Assembly: GCF_047511655.1 (NCBI RefSeq)
Contig: NC_133401.1
Span: forward strand, 46,829,570-46,893,569
From: Castor canadensis
Lineage: Eukaryota; Chordata; Mammalia; Rodentia; Castoridae
Length of the DNA stretch: 64,000 nt
Reading direction: 5' to 3'
The first letter of the stretch is position 1; the number at the start of each line of letters is the position of its first letter. A program made the translations under genes and the position numbers. The notes beneath the pieces were generated by a model. The model was not told the origin of the DNA. It ran no database searches and saw only the letters and a program-made list of their open reading frames with translations. This document shows, piece after piece, positions 36,265-48,812 of this stretch.

Positions 36265-36998
36265 TTTTGACAAATTAGCAGGATGTAAAACCAACATACA
36301 AAAATCAGTAACTTTTCTATATACCAACAATGAACCAACAAAAAAGGACATGAGGAAAACACCTCATTCACACTAGCCTCAAAAGATACCTAAGAATAAA
36401 CTTAACATGTAAAAGAGCACTATCATGAAAACTATAAAACTTTGAAGAAGGAATTAAAGAAGATATCACAAGATGGAAAAACCTCCTATGTTCATGGATT
36501 GATAGAATTCATATTGTGAAAATGGCTATTCTACTGAAAGCAATCTACAGGATTCAGTGGAACACCCATCAAAAATCCCAGTGTCATTCTTCACAGAAAT
36601 ACAAAAATCAACCACAAATTAATCTAGAAGAACAAAAAATCAGGAATAGCCAAAGCAATCCTGAGTAAAAAGAACAATGCTAAAAGTATCATAATACCTG
36701 TCTTTAAATTATACTATACAACCATAGTAATAAAAACATCATGGTACTGGGCACAAAATAGCCATGAGGACCAATGGAAGACTAAGATCCAGAAATGACC
36801 CCACACAGCCACATCTATCTGATTTTTGACAAAGGAGCCCAAGACATACATTGAGGAAAGACAATCTATTCACCATTGGTGTATGGAAAACTGGATATCC
36901 ACATACAGAAGACTGAAGCTAGATCCCTCTCTCTCACCCTGCAAAAAAATCAATTCCAAGTGGGTCAAAGATTTAATGTAAGATCTAAACATTTAAAA
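36265..36998 (+). mobile_element. L1 ORF2 segment fused to U6
   Basis: Starts 'caaattagcaggatgtaaaa' (cf. 'aaggtagcaggatataaaat', just downstream of the RT active site in copy C). It continues through 'tccttcatggattg'-type sequence ('cctatgttcatggattgata'), 'atcatggtactgggcacaaa' and 'gatttttgacaaaggagccc'. It stops near 'taagatctaaacattt'. No frame is open beyond about 75 codons. Confidence 0.85.
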
Positions 36999-38085
36999 AA
37001 ACTATTAGCATAAATTAATAGTACAAAGGGATTTCATTGTGATATTTTAATACATGCATATAATGTGCTTTGATTATATTCACCTTTCTCTGCTGTCTCC
37101 TTGCCCCCTCTCCCTACTCACTGCCCCACAAACAGTCCTCCTTTTATAATCATGTCTTATTATTGCTCTTTTTTAGTTCTAGATTCCACATATGAGTGAA
37201 AGCATGGGATGTTTGTTTTTCCTAGTTTGGCTTATCTCATTTAACATGATCTCCAGTTCCATCAATTTTCCTGTCAATTACATCATTTTATTCTTTTTCA
37301 TGGCTAAATAATAATCTGTTGTATATATGCACCATATTTTATTTATCTAATCATCCATTATTGGGCTCCTAGGCTGATTCCACAGCTTGACTATTATAAA
37401 TAGTGCTGCTATAAATGTGAGTGTGCAGATATCTCTGTTGTGTGTTGACTTACATTCCTTTGGATATATGCCTAGGAATGGTATGGGAGGATTATACAAT
37501 AGTTCTACTTTTAGTTTTACGAGGAACCTCCATACTGATTTCCATTGTGGCTGGACTAATTTACATTCCTACCAAAAGTGTATGAGGGTTCCTTTCCCCC
37601 TTCATATCTTATCTTCACCAAAATTTGTTGGTGTTCTTTGTCTTAATGATAGCAATTCTGAACTATGTGAGGTGGAATCTCAGAGTCATTTTATTTGAAT
37701 TTTTTATGGCTAAGGAAGTTGAATGTTTATTCATGTACTTATTTGTTATTTGTTCTTCTTGTGAGAACCATCTGCTTATTTCATTTGTCCAGTTATTAAT
37801 TGGATTATTTCATCTTTTGGTGTTTTATTTTTTGAGTTCTTTCTATAGTCTGGATTTTAATCCTTTGTCTGATGAATAGCTGGTAAAGACTTTCTCTCAT
37901 TCCATGGATTATTTCCTGAGTCTGAGAATTATTTCCTTTGATATACAGAAGCTTTCTAATTTGATATAATCCCACTTATCAATTCTTGCTCAGATTTCCT
38001 GAGCAATTACAGTAATTGCCTATGCTGCTATCTTCAAGTGTTTTTCTTGTGTGTTCTTGTAGTAGTTTCAAAGTTTCAGGTCCAT
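36999..38085 (-). mobile_element. Reverse L1 3' end (ORF2 C-terminus to 3'UTR)
   Basis: On the minus strand: 'aattagaaagcttctgtata', 'gagattccacctcac', 'tggaggttcctcgtaaaact', 'ccattcctaggcatatatcc', then a 3'UTR ending 'atcacaatgaaatccctttg'. It has the same 3'UTR family as the reverse L1 at 8,310. ORFs on the plus strand here are antisense shadows. Confidence 0.8.
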
Positions 38086-38089
38086 TCAG

Positions 38090-38405
38090 CAATAAAGAAG
38101 AATTAAATTACATTTGCAGGAAAATGGATGGAACTTGAGATCATACTGTTAAGCAAGATAAACCAAGCTCAGAAAGAAAAATATTTGCATATTTTCACTG
38201 AAATAATAATTAATAACAATAAAAACAGTAAGACTTAGATGTTTATGGAGAGAACAAGTGGGTAGAGGAAGGGAGAAATGAGAGGGTGACAAGGGGTAAA
38301 CATGATTGAAGCACTGTTATATATGTATGCATGAAAGTAACACAATGAACTCACTAAAGCTGTTAAAAAGGAGGGGAGAGGAAGAGAATGGATTAAGAAA
38401 GAATA
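38090..38405 (+). mobile_element. Forward L1 3' end (ORF2 last codons and 3'UTR)
   Basis: 'cattcagcaataaagaagaa', 'aaaatggatggaacttgaga' and 'aaccaagctcagaaagaaaa' match the last ORF2 codons of other copies. The 3'UTR that follows ('gagaacaagtgggtagagga') is yet another subfamily type. It may be the distal end of the U6-linked L1, with about 750 bp missing, or an independent fragment. Confidence 0.7.
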
Positions 38406-38410
38406 ATATA

Positions 38411-38511
38411 GGGCTGGCAGAGTGGTTCAAGTGGTAGAGTGTCTGCATAGCTAGTATGAGGCCCTGAGTTCAAAGCCCAGTACCACCAAAAAGAAAGAAA
38501 GAAAGAAAGCT
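38411..38511 (+). mobile_element. ID-like SINE with (GAAA)n tail
   Basis: 'gggctggcagagtggttcaa', 'gtggtagagtgtctgcatag', 'ccctgagttcaaagcccagt', 'accacc' and a tail of (AAAG)n. The A-box-like 'tggttcaagtgg' and B-box-like 'gagttcaaagcc' regions, which derive from a tRNA, are visible. A short direct repeat 'taatatag' is at the flanks. Confidence 0.88.
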
Positions 38512-38782
38512 TAATATAGACAAGCTGAATTTGATCAAATTACATTACATGCATATGTGCAAAGATCACAAAATTCCATTGTAAAGGGAAAAAATTTCAT
38601 GCTAATAAAAATTTTTAAAGAAATTTGAAAACTTAGTATTTTTCTGTCAATAAACTAAAAATACGCTACCTTTCTTATTTATGCATTCAGAGCCTTACTC
38701 ATTCAAAGTCTACTAAAATTTCTTTTGCAATAAAAAATATTCTTGAAGATTAGCATCTAACTTACATTGCTTATTTTGCCAG

Positions 38783-38930
38783 CTCTGCCACAAGCCAGCT
38801 GTGTGACTTTGGAGAAGTCCCATGAGTAATATGGGCTTTGGTTTCAGACCAGTAAATTAAGAAAGTTGAGCTAAGATGATTTATAAAGTTCCTTATGGCT
38901 CTGAAATTCTCAGCTCCAAAGTACGGGAGT
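38783..38930 (+). repeat. MIR fragment
   Basis: 'agctctgccacaagccagct', 'gtgtgactttggagaagtcc', 'cagaccagtaaattaagaaa', 'gttgagctaagatgatttat', 'aaagttccttatggctctga' and 'aattct' follow the MIR consensus order closely, including the terminal 'ctctgaaattct'. Confidence 0.8.
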
Positions 38931-39599
38931 TTCCCAGATGAAAAAGGAATATGTGCAATGTAAATAATGACTTCACAATATGGCATGAGGGGGAGATACT
39001 AAATATCAAGTCTAATGAATGTTTTTTAAAAATGAGTTAAGTATAAATTCTTTGCAGATATTTGCAGGAACTCAAGAATCAGGTTTATAGCTTAAGCATA
39101 TACCAATTTTCAGGATCTTCAAGGGGCACTGAAAGAGTTCTTGTTTTAGGAAGCAAAAGTCTCTCTTCCCCTTGGCCATTTCACTTTCAATATAAATCTA
39201 AATATTGCAGATAGTTCATCAGTAAATTTATTTCTGATTGTCAAGTTTATAATACAGGATGCATAAGGAAATAAGGTTTGGGGCAGAGCAAACCAAAGAA
39301 CTTCATACTTAAATATAAAGCTTAACTTCCTCTGAGATATCAAATACAATATCTTGTGATATCAGTACATATAGGACAGTTAAATTCATCTTTATAAAAG
39401 ATGAAAAAAAGACACATGAATATTTTTATTTCCCATCTTAAACTCCCAATAGTTTCATCACTCATCAAATTTCAAGTTTCTAGGTGTGAATATGGCCCAC
39501 CACAGTGTGGCTCTAATGGCCATTGTTCCTTCTCAAACTGAGCATTCTATCTGAGGCAAATTAGGCAACCATGTATTTCTGACACCTCCAAACCTGACT
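38931..39599. other. Intergenic DNA, nothing recognised
   Basis: No named repeat or motif-bearing ORF seen. Confidence 0.45.
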
Positions 39600-40305
39600 C
39601 CTTCCACATCACTTTCATAATGGAGTTATGAGACATAGATTTAAAAACAACTATGTATGTTCAAAACATAGAAAAATGGTGGTTTGGAAAACAGGAATGA
39701 AAAGAACCTACTGGAAACCCTAAAACTGGAAATTCAAGACTTAAAGAGATACAATTAACAGCAGATTAGAAACTATGAAAGGGAGATTTAGTACAATGGA
39801 AGAAAGGCTGGAGGAAATATACACTATGGAGGAACAAGATTTAAACAGGATGAAAACATGGAAAAGTATAATAGACAAAAATAGCAGAAGACAAGGGAAT
39901 TGAAGAAGGACATAATGGAAGCACTTAATATATATGTAATTTGAATCCCAAACAAAAAAAAATAAAAGAAGATGACACAAGTAGCATTTAAAAATGTAAT
40001 GGTCAAAAACTCTTCAAAACTGAGAAAACATCAAGTAACAAATATGAGAAGACTATTAACACCAAACATGATAAACACACAAAAAAATCACTAAAACACA
40101 TCAAAGAAAGCTGTCAAAATAAAAAATAGACTATCTTTTAAAGCTAGAAGAATAAAAGACAAATTACCTTAAGAAGCAAAAATGGAACTGACAGTAACTT
40201 CAAAAGAAGCAAAGAAAGAAGCTAGGACTTCCAAAATTATCTTCCATTAACAGCAAATATTCCCCCAAAATATTTTATAGAAAATACAACAGAAAATTTA
40301 TTATC
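39600..40305 (+). mobile_element. Ancient L1/HAL1-like ORF1 region (5' part of a split scaffold)
   Basis: 'aacctactggaaaccctaaa', 'ttcaaaactgagaaaacatc', 'caccaaacatgataaacaca' and 'aaagctgtcaaaataaaaaa' correspond to the ORF1 region of ancient L1/HAL1 ('...aaaccccaaacaagataaat...aaaccgctgaaa...'). It is interrupted at 40,320 by L1 copy B and continues after 47,105. Confidence 0.6.
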
Positions 40306-41583
40306 AAAGAAACAATACAAATTGGATCCAAGATTGTGACTAGGGTGCAGAAGCAGACAGCATGAGCTCTGTAAGTGAAAAATCTTGCTGAGATGCTGGA
40401 GCCACACTTGGCAGAAATAAAGCACCAAAAAGAATCAAAACTTCAACACCCTGAACCCCTAGCCCATACAAAGCTTCTCCACACCACGTTACACAGAGAA
40501 AACAGGAAGACTCCCGTGCCGCCTGATGCCAGCTCCAAACCTGCTTGGCAGACATTCAACAGACCAACAGGTGAGCACCAAGCATCACACGGTATTCTCC
40601 CAGCCACCCCTGGATAAACCAGCATGGTCTCCTCAGCAGATTGACACCCCGCTCTACAAACAAAAAAACAAAACAAAACTGAATAAACAAGGAACTGAAA
40701 ACTAACACACAGCAGAGGGGGAGGGAAGTGAAAGTGCACCAGAGAAGGGGGGAGAAGCAAGTAGCTGATCTCCGTGGGAAATTTCAGTAAACAAACATCT
40801 GGAAAGGCAAAAAGGCTGATGGTGGGCAGGTGATAAATCATTTCCTGAAATAGAGCAGGTAGCAGTCCACAAAGCTCACCTCCTTAGCCAGAGAGCAACA
40901 TCCAAAGTCAAACAACACTGAAAAACTGAAAAATAATCAGTAAACCACAAAAACATGCTAACAGCAGGGGGCCGGCTGATAGATCACTGACCTTGCCCCA
41001 TAGAAAGGGGGTGAGGCAAAGAAACAAGCCCCCAGTAAACAAGCATATTGAAAACCCAACTCCAAAGCAGGATGGCTGGTGGGCCACAGAGCTGATCTCT
41101 GGAACCTGAGGACAAGCCACACCATACTGAGGGAGGAGCTGACTAAGCAGCTGCCACTGAAAGGCAAAAGAAAAACTCACAAGACTCCCCCAACCAGGTG
41201 AGATGAAGACAGAGCTTGTACATAAATAACAACTGGATTTAGTATTTAAAGACTGGATGCTGAAGGAGTAACACCAGAACTACAAAGACTAAAATTCTAT
41301 TGTTGCTGAACCTGAAGTTTTTTTTCTGTTTCTTTGTTTGTTTGTTCATCTCTCCCTGTTGATTTCTTTGGTTTTTTTGTTCATTTGTTTTCGTTAGTTT
41401 TAATACTGTGAGTTAGTTAATACTAGTAAATTACACCCAGACCAGGGACAGAAATAGCATACATACACTAAGCTAAAAATCCAATACATGCACAAAATAA
41501 AATTTAACCAAAGGAAAGAAAACAGGTGAGTGAAACCACCAATAGCCTATCAAGAACATAGTTGCACAGTACCAAGTGGAGCA

Positions 41584-42775
41584 ATGGGAAGATGAAAAAG
41601 GGATGGAAGCCATTCTCTCTCCAAAAATAATTTAATACAGGATTCAGAGGGAAATGAAGAAAATGGATACCCAGTTCCAGACTCCAACAAAACAAAGATA
41701 AACAATGCCAAGGAACCCAATGATGCCCACAAGAACACTCTCAAGAAGAAATCCTGCAAGTAACCACAAATAATTTCATGGAACTCTTACTAGACATGGT
41801 CAACCAAATGTACAGGAGGCACTCAAGAAATTCCAAGACACTAAAAATAAAGAATATGAGAACAAACAGAAACAAATAAATGAACTCATAGGAGCCCTAA
41901 ATAAACACCAAAGTGAAACAGAGAACACTTTAAATAGAGAGAAAAGAATTAAAGATGATAATTGACAATATTAAAGAGGAAGTGACCCATGATATGGAAT
42001 ACCTTAGAAAAAAGAATGAACCAGAAATACAAAACACAATGGAAGGCCACTCCAGCAGACTAGAATAAGTGGAATTCAGAATATCAGAACTTGAAGATAA
42101 ATGAAAATTAAAGGAAAAAACTGAAGCACAATTAGTCAAAATACTCAAGAGCTGTGAAAGGAATATACAAGAACTCAACAATTCCATCTAAAGACAAAAC
42201 CTGAGAATCATGGGCATTGAAGAAGGAGAAGAGGTGCAAGCAAAAGGAATTCGTAATATATTCAACAAAATAATAACAGAAAATTTCCGAAATCTAGAGA
42301 AAGCTATGCCCATTCAGGTATAGGAAGCCTCCAGGACACCAAACAGACTTGACCAAAATAGAACTACTGCACAACATATTGTCATTAAAACAACAAGCAC
42401 AGAGAATAGAGAAAGAATATTGAAGGCTTTAAGAGAGAAAAAAAACAAATGACATACAAAAGTAAACCCATCAAAATCACAGAAGATTTTTCAATGGAAA
42501 CCTTAAAAGCAAAAAGGGCATGGAGTGAGGTATTCCAGGCACTGAATGGAAATAACTTTGACCCTAGGATACTCTACCCAGCAAAACTATCATTCAAAAT
42601 AGATGGAGCAATAAAAGTCTTCCACAATAAGCAGAAATTAAAACATATGACCTCCAAGTCATCATTACAAAAGATTTTTCAAGGAATTCGGCACACAGAA
42701 AATGAAAACAAACAAAACCATGAGATGACAGGCAGTACCAAACAAGAGAAGAAAAGACAAGGAATCAGAGAGTAA
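41584..42775 (+). pseudogene. L1 ORF1 of copy B (broken)
   Basis: The presumed start at 41,584 reads M-G-R-stop. Further stops and shifts follow through the coiled-coil. A 108-codon frame at 42,449-42,775 preserves the C-terminal domain: 'MTYKSKPIKITEDFSMETLK', 'RILYPAKLSFKIDGAIKVFH', ending 'KKRQGIRE'. The RNA-recognition segment lies in other frames. Confidence 0.85.
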
Positions 42776-42825
42776 GATTGATTCAGCTGTATAAAATCAA
42801 ACCCTTAAACAACAAAAACAATGAA

Positions 42826-45800
42826 ATGACAGGAATCACCACATACCTATCAATATTAACACTGAATGTTAATAGACTTAACTACCCCCATCAAAAGACA
42901 CTGTCAAACTGGATTAAAAAGGACAATCCAACAATCTGTTGTTTAAAGGAGACCCATTTTATTGACAGAAAAATTCACTGGCTTAGGGGGAAAGGCTGGA
43001 AGATGATTTACCAAGCCAATGGCCCCCCAAAATAGGTAGGAGTAGTAATACTTATCTTGGACATAGTAGACTTCAAACCTACATTGATCAAATGAGATAA
43101 AGAAGGATACTCCATACTAAAAAAGGGGAAATACACCAAAAGGAAATAACAATTACCAACCTATATGGACCCAACATCAGTGCACACAATTTCATCAAAC
43201 ATACTCTGAAGGACCTAAAAACATATATAGACTCCAACACAGTGGTAGTGGGAGAACATAATGCCCCCCTATCACAATAGATAGGTCATGTAAACAAAAA
43301 ATCAATAAAGAAATCCTAGAACTAAATCAACCATAGATCAAATGGACCTATCTGATGTCTACAGAATATTTCATCCAACTTCTGCACAACATACATTTTT
43401 CTCAGTATCCCATAGAACCTTCTCCAAAATTGATCATATCTTAGGGTACAAAGCAAGCCTCAGCAAATAAAAGAAAATAGAAATAATCCCATGCATTCTA
43501 TTTGATCACAATGCATTAAAACTAGAACTCAACAACAAAAACAACAGAAGAAAACATGGAAACAATTGGAAGTTGAACAACCCATTGCTCAATGATCAAT
43601 GGGTCATTGATGAAATAAAAGAGGAAATTAAAAGTTTCCTGAAAGCTAATGAAAATGAAAACATGACCTACCAGAACCTACTGGACACAGCAAAGCAGAC
43701 CTAAGAGGAAAGTTTATAGTCATGAGTGCATATATTAAAAGGACAGAAAGAACTCAAATCAATAACCTAATGCTACATCTCAAACTCCTGGAAAAACAAG
43801 AACAAGCAAATCCCAAAAAAAAGCAGAAGGAGAGAAATAATAAAAATAAGGACTGAAAATATTGAAATAGTAACAAATAATCCATACAAAGAATCAACAA
43901 AACAAAAAGCTAGTTCTTTGAAAAATAAACAAGATTGACAGACCCCTGGCAAACCTGACCAAAATGAGGAGAGAAAAAACCCAAATCAGTAAAATCAGAA
44001 ATGCAAAAGGGGAGCAAACAACAAACACCAGGGAAATCCAGGAAATCATCAGAGACTACTTTGAGAACTTGTATTCTAATAAATTTGAATATTTTGAAGA
44101 AATGGATAATTTTTCTCGATACTTATGACCATCCAAAACTGATCCAAGAGGATATCAAGCACCTGAATAGATGTATAACACAATAGGAAATTGAAGCAGC
44201 AATAGTCTCCCAAAAAAGAAAAGTCCAGGACCTGATGGATTCACTGCTGAATCCTATCAGACCTTTAAAGAAGAACTAATACCAACTCTCCTTAAACTCT
44301 TCCACATAATAGAAAAGGAAGGAACAGTGCCTAACTCATTTTATAAAGCCAGTATTACACTCATCCCAAAAACACACAAAGACACATCAAAAAGGAGAAC
44401 TATAGGCCAATCTCCTTAATGAACATTGATGCAAAAATCCTCAATAAAATAACGGCAAACTGAATCCAACAACATATCAGAAAGATTATTCACCACAACC
44501 AAGTCAGCTTCATTACAAGGATGCAGGAGTGGTTCAACATACACAAATTTAAAAATGTAATACAGCACATTAATAGAAGCAAAGACAAAAACCACTTGAT
44601 CATCTCAATAGATGCAGAAAAAGCCTTTGATAAGACCCAACATCACTTCATGATAAAAGCTCTAAGAAAACTAGGAATAGAAGGAATGTACCTCAACATT
44701 GCAAAGGCTATATATGACAAACCTATTGCCAACATAATAATTAATGGAGAAAAACTGAAACCATTTCCCCTACAATCAGGAACAAGTCAAAGGTGCCCAC
44801 TATCCCCACTCCTATTCAACATAGTCCTGGAATCCCTAGCCAGAGCAATTAGGCAAGAAAAAGAAATAAAAGGAATACAAATAGGTAAAGAAACTGTCAA
44901 AATATCCCTATTTGCAAATGACATGATCCTATATCTTAAAGACCCAAAAAACTCTACACAAAACTCCTAGACACCATAAACAGCTACAGCAAGGTGGTAG
45001 GATACAAAATCAACTTAAAAAAATCATTAACTTTTCTATATATCAACAATGAAGAAATTGAGAAAGAATATATGGAAACAATTCCATTTACAATAGCCTC
45101 AAAAAAATCAATTACCTAAGAGTAAACTTAACAAAGTTTGTGAATGACCTCTACAAGGACAACCACACAACACTGAAGAAAGTGATAAAGGAAGTCTACA
45201 GAAGGTGGAAAGATCTCCTGTGCTCATGGATTGGTAGAATCAACATAGTAAAAATGAGTATACTACCAAAAGCAATCTCCATGTTCTATGCAATTCCCAA
45301 GAAAATCCCAATGATATTCATCACAGAGATTGAAAAATCTACCCTAAAATTCATTTGGAAGCATAAGAGGCTGTGAATAGCCTAGGCAATACTGAGCAAA
45401 AAGAGCAATGCTGGAGGTATCACAATACTCAACTTCAAACTACATTACAAAGCAATAGCAATAAAAACAGCATGGTACTGGCACAAAAACACATATGAAG
45501 ACCAGTGGAACAGAAAAGAGGACCCAGATATGAATCCGCACAGCTATGCTCACCTTATTTTTGTCAAAGGCACCAAAAACATACAACGGAGAAAAGAAAG
45601 CCTCTCCAACAAACGTTGCTGGGAAAAGTGGTTATCTATCTGCAAGAAACTAAATCTAGATCCATGTTCATCACCCTGTACTAGTATCAACTCAAAATAG
45701 ATCAAGGACCTTAATATCAGACGTGAAACTCTGAAGTTAGTACAGGAAAGAGCAGGGAATACTCTGGAAGCAATAAGTATAGGCAAGGACTTCCTCACTA

Positions 45801-46638
45801 GAACCACAGCATGCCAACACATAAGAGAAAGGATGGACAAATGGGACTTCATGAAATTTAAAAGCTTCTGCACAACCAAAGAAATGGTCTCTAAACTGAA
45901 GAGACCACCAACAGAGCGGGAGAAAACATTTGCCAGCTTTACATCAGATAAAGTACTAATAACTAGAATATACAGGGAGCTCAAAAAACTAAACTCACCC
46001 AAATCAATGAACCAATAAAGAAATGGCCAACTGAACTAAACAGAACTTTCTCAAAAGAAGAAATTCAAATGGCAAAAAAACACATGAAAAAATGCTCGCC
46101 ATCTCTGGCCATAAAAGAAATGCAAATCAAAACCACACTAAAATTCCTCCTCACCCCCGTTAAAATAGCTATTGTCAAAAACACCACCACCAACAGGTAT
46201 TGATGAGGATGTAGGGAAAAAGGAACCCTTGTACACTGCTTATGGTAATGCAAGCTAGTGCAACCACTCCGGAAAACAATATTGAGGCTTCTTAAAAAAC
46301 TATACATAGATCTGCCATATGATCCAGCAATCCCACTACTAGGGATATACCCTAAGGAATGTGACTCAGGTTACTCCAGAGGCACCTGCACACCCATGTT
46401 TATTGCAGCACTATTCACAATAGCCAAATTCTGGAAACAGCCAAGATGCCCCACTACTGAAAAATGGATTAAGAAAATGCATTATTTATACACAATGGAA
46501 TTTTACTCAGCCATGAAGAAAAATGAAATCTTATCATTCACAAGTAATTGGATCAAACTGGAGAATGTCATCTTGAATGAGGTTAGCCAGGCTCAGAAGA
46601 CCAAAAATCATATGTTCTCCCTCATATGCAGAATTTAG
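42826..46638 (+). pseudogene. L1 ORF2 of copy B; RT active site altered
   Basis: ATG at 42,826 ('MTGITTYLSILTLNVNRLNY'). The endonuclease catalytic region reads 'CCLKETHFIDR' (Q to K next to the Glu), and the His motif is '[10 protein letters not shown]' (S to F). The RT block at 44,521-44,970 reads '[17 protein letters not shown]', '[19 protein letters not shown]' (RQG changed to SQR) and '[15 protein letters not shown]': the catalytic FADD is FAND. The C-terminus ends 'HMFSLICRI' at 46,638. Many frameshifts and stops. Confidence 0.88.
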
Positions 46639-47091
46639 ATCTAGGGTAAATACAGCAATGTTATTGTACTTGGGTCACACACTAAGGGGAGAACACATAT
46701 GGGAGGAATAGGAATAGGTAGGAAGCCCCAAATTGAAAGTGTTTGATGTCCCCACTGCAGAGGAGCTAATACAGTAAACTTAAAATGACAGAGGTCAATA
46801 TGGGAAGGTGACCAGGAAGTAGTGAAGTGGTCAGATAGAGATGAATTAATTCAGGTTGTAATACACTTGTGCATGGCAGCAATGCTAGGAATCTCTCTGT
46901 ATAGCTATCCTTTTCTCAACTAGCAAAAACGCTTTGTTTTTCTTATTATTGCTTATGTCTACTCGTCATCAAAATTAGAAAAAAGGCAGAACAGGTTCTG
47001 CCTGGGAGCAAGGGGGGTGGGGAGGAAGGGAAGTGGGGGGAGTACAGGGGGGAGAAATGACCCAAACAGTGTATGCACATATCAATAAAAA
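46639..47091 (+). mobile_element. 3'UTR and A-tail of L1 copy B
   Basis: Same order as in A and C: 'aggcagaacaggttctgcct', a G-rich run 'aaggggggtggggagg' plus 'gtggggggagtacagggggg', 'gacccaaacagtgtatgcac', then an AATAAA-type A-tail and the TSD. Confidence 0.85.
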
Positions 47092-47105
47092 AAAGAAACA
47101 TTACA

Positions 47106-48735
47106 TGGATTTCCTTAGAGAAGAGAAAAAAAATTATCCTAGACGAAAGCTTAGAGGTGAAAGAAAGGGAAAACAACACAAAGTATTAATACATGGTAAA
47201 TCAAACAAATACCAAGAGCAAAGCATTAATAACAATGCACCATGGGTTTTAACTCATATGTATTTAATTAACACCTTCCTCTCTACAACAGTAGAAGTCA
47301 GAGGGTGATAAAGTGTTAAAGAATTTTAGGATCCTTATATTCTCAGGGGAGAGGTAAAAGTACAAATTTATGTAACCATTGAGAACTCAAAGATATAATA
47401 ACAGGGATAGTTTTTAAAAGATAAATAACACCGTGTACAAATAATAAGCTAGTGGAGTATAAAAGGATATGAAGAAAAATTAATCCAGAATAAGGGAAGA
47501 ACAAAAAAACAAACATTTTCAAAATAGAATGAGAAAATAGAATTAAACCCCCACATCCCAGTAAGTACATCAAATTTTAAAATACTAAGTATCCAAATTT
47601 TAGTAATATCATAAGATTTTAAAAAATCATCAAACTCAGCTATGTACTGCTTTGAGAGACAACTCAAAAACATAAGGACACACAGCATTTGAAAGTAAAA
47701 TGGTAAAGGAAACACCAGGAAAAGCACTGAAGAAGAGAAAGCTAGCGTACTAAACAGGCATAGCATAGTGTAAGGGGAAAAACATTAATAAAGAACACTT
47801 TGTATTGATAAAAAGGACCAATAATCCAGGTTAACAATTTTAAATGTGTATGTCGTTATTAACAGAGCAGCTAAATATAGAAAACAAGAATGGGCAGAAT
47901 TAAAAAGAAGAAAAGACAAAACCTCCATATAGTTACCTTAACATTTCTCTCAGTTGTCACTGAGATCAAGTAGATGAAAAGAAAATTCAACAGGGTTCTA
48001 AAATATTTGACTAACACAATGAACAACCTGCACACAAATGTCTAAACCACTAAAAATATAGATTATTTGCAAAGACACACACAACATCTAGAAAAATTGG
48101 CCTTATGCTATCCATAAAGAAGAGTCTTGAAACTTGGTAAAGGAGTAAAATCATAAAATGTTTGCTTTCTGACCATAATGGAATTAACTCTTTAAAAATA
48201 TAATTAAAAACCTCCAAATGTTTGGGGGCTAATCAAAACATCAATAAACAGACTATGGGAAAAAGAAATGACAGTGGAAATTAAACCCATGCAATGAATA
48301 AATATTTCTAAAAGAAAAATGTGTAGGGTATAGCTCAAGTGTTTTAGAAGGACAATTATGACTTATTTATTGCGTTACATTATTTTCATATAGTTCTAGC
48401 TATTTTTAGGAGAAAAGAGAGTGTTAAATCAGCATTACTGACATCTATCTCAAGAAATTAGACAAAGAAAAACAAATCAAACTGATAAAAGTGTAACGGA
48501 GGTAACATAGATAACAAACAGAAAGTAATACAATAGGGAACCAAAATCACAATGAAGAGAATCAAGTTTGAATGACAGATCTTTGAAAATGAAATCAAAT
48601 GGATAAAACTGTGGCAAGAGTTGCAGAAAAATATGAAAGGGAGGAAAGCACACATTATCCAGAATGAAAAGGAAGGTTCAGGTCAGATACTACAAACATT
48701 AAAAAGATAATAAGAGAGTATTATGAAGAATTTTA
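47106..48735 (+). mobile_element. Ancient L1 scaffold, ORF1 end to ORF2 endonuclease region
   Basis: Continuation of the element at 39,600-40,305. Recognisable segments: 'tactgctttgagagacaact' (the QETH region), 'taaggacacacagcatttga', 'tgaccataatggaattaact' (the SDHNALK region), and 'gacagatctttgaaaatgaa' (SWFFEKI region). Very diverged, with no ORF. Confidence 0.6.
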
Positions 48736-48812
48736 GGGTTGAGGTATAGCTAAAGTGGTAATATTTACCAGCAATTGTGGGGTCCTGGTATAATTTCAAT
48801 CCTCAGTAATGT
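48736..48812 (+). mobile_element. Diverged ID-like SINE
   Basis: 'gggttgaggtatagctaaag', 'tggtaatatttaccagcaat' and 'ttcaatcctcagtaatg' follow the ID-like order (A-box region, spacer, B-box region). It runs directly into the GA-rich satellite, which sits where its A-rich tail would be. Confidence 0.65.

Larger units (their letters stand above)
40320..47091 (+). mobile_element. L1 copy B: full-length, inactivated
   Basis: A 14-bp TSD with one mismatch, 'aaagaaacaataca' (40,306-40,319) and 'aaagaaacattaca' (47,092-47,105), fixes both ends. 5'UTR 40,320-41,583, ORF1 41,584-42,775, ORF2 42,826-46,638, 3'UTR and A-tail to 47,091. Total about 6.8 kb. The 5'UTR has two units about 250 bp apart (the 'acagcag' starts at 40,709 and 40,961). 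It sits inside an ancient L1, which continues on both sides. Confidence 0.92.

Noticed and set aside
36149-36376. 75-codon ORF across the U6-L1 junction
   Set aside because: The first half translates a U6 pseudogene and the second half L1 ORF2; it is a chance read-through.
36265-38405. Classic twin-priming inversion
   Set aside because: The order is forward 5' part, reverse 3' part, forward 3' part, and the two 3' parts belong to different 3'UTR families. Simple twin priming predicts an inverted 5' part followed by a single 3' part.
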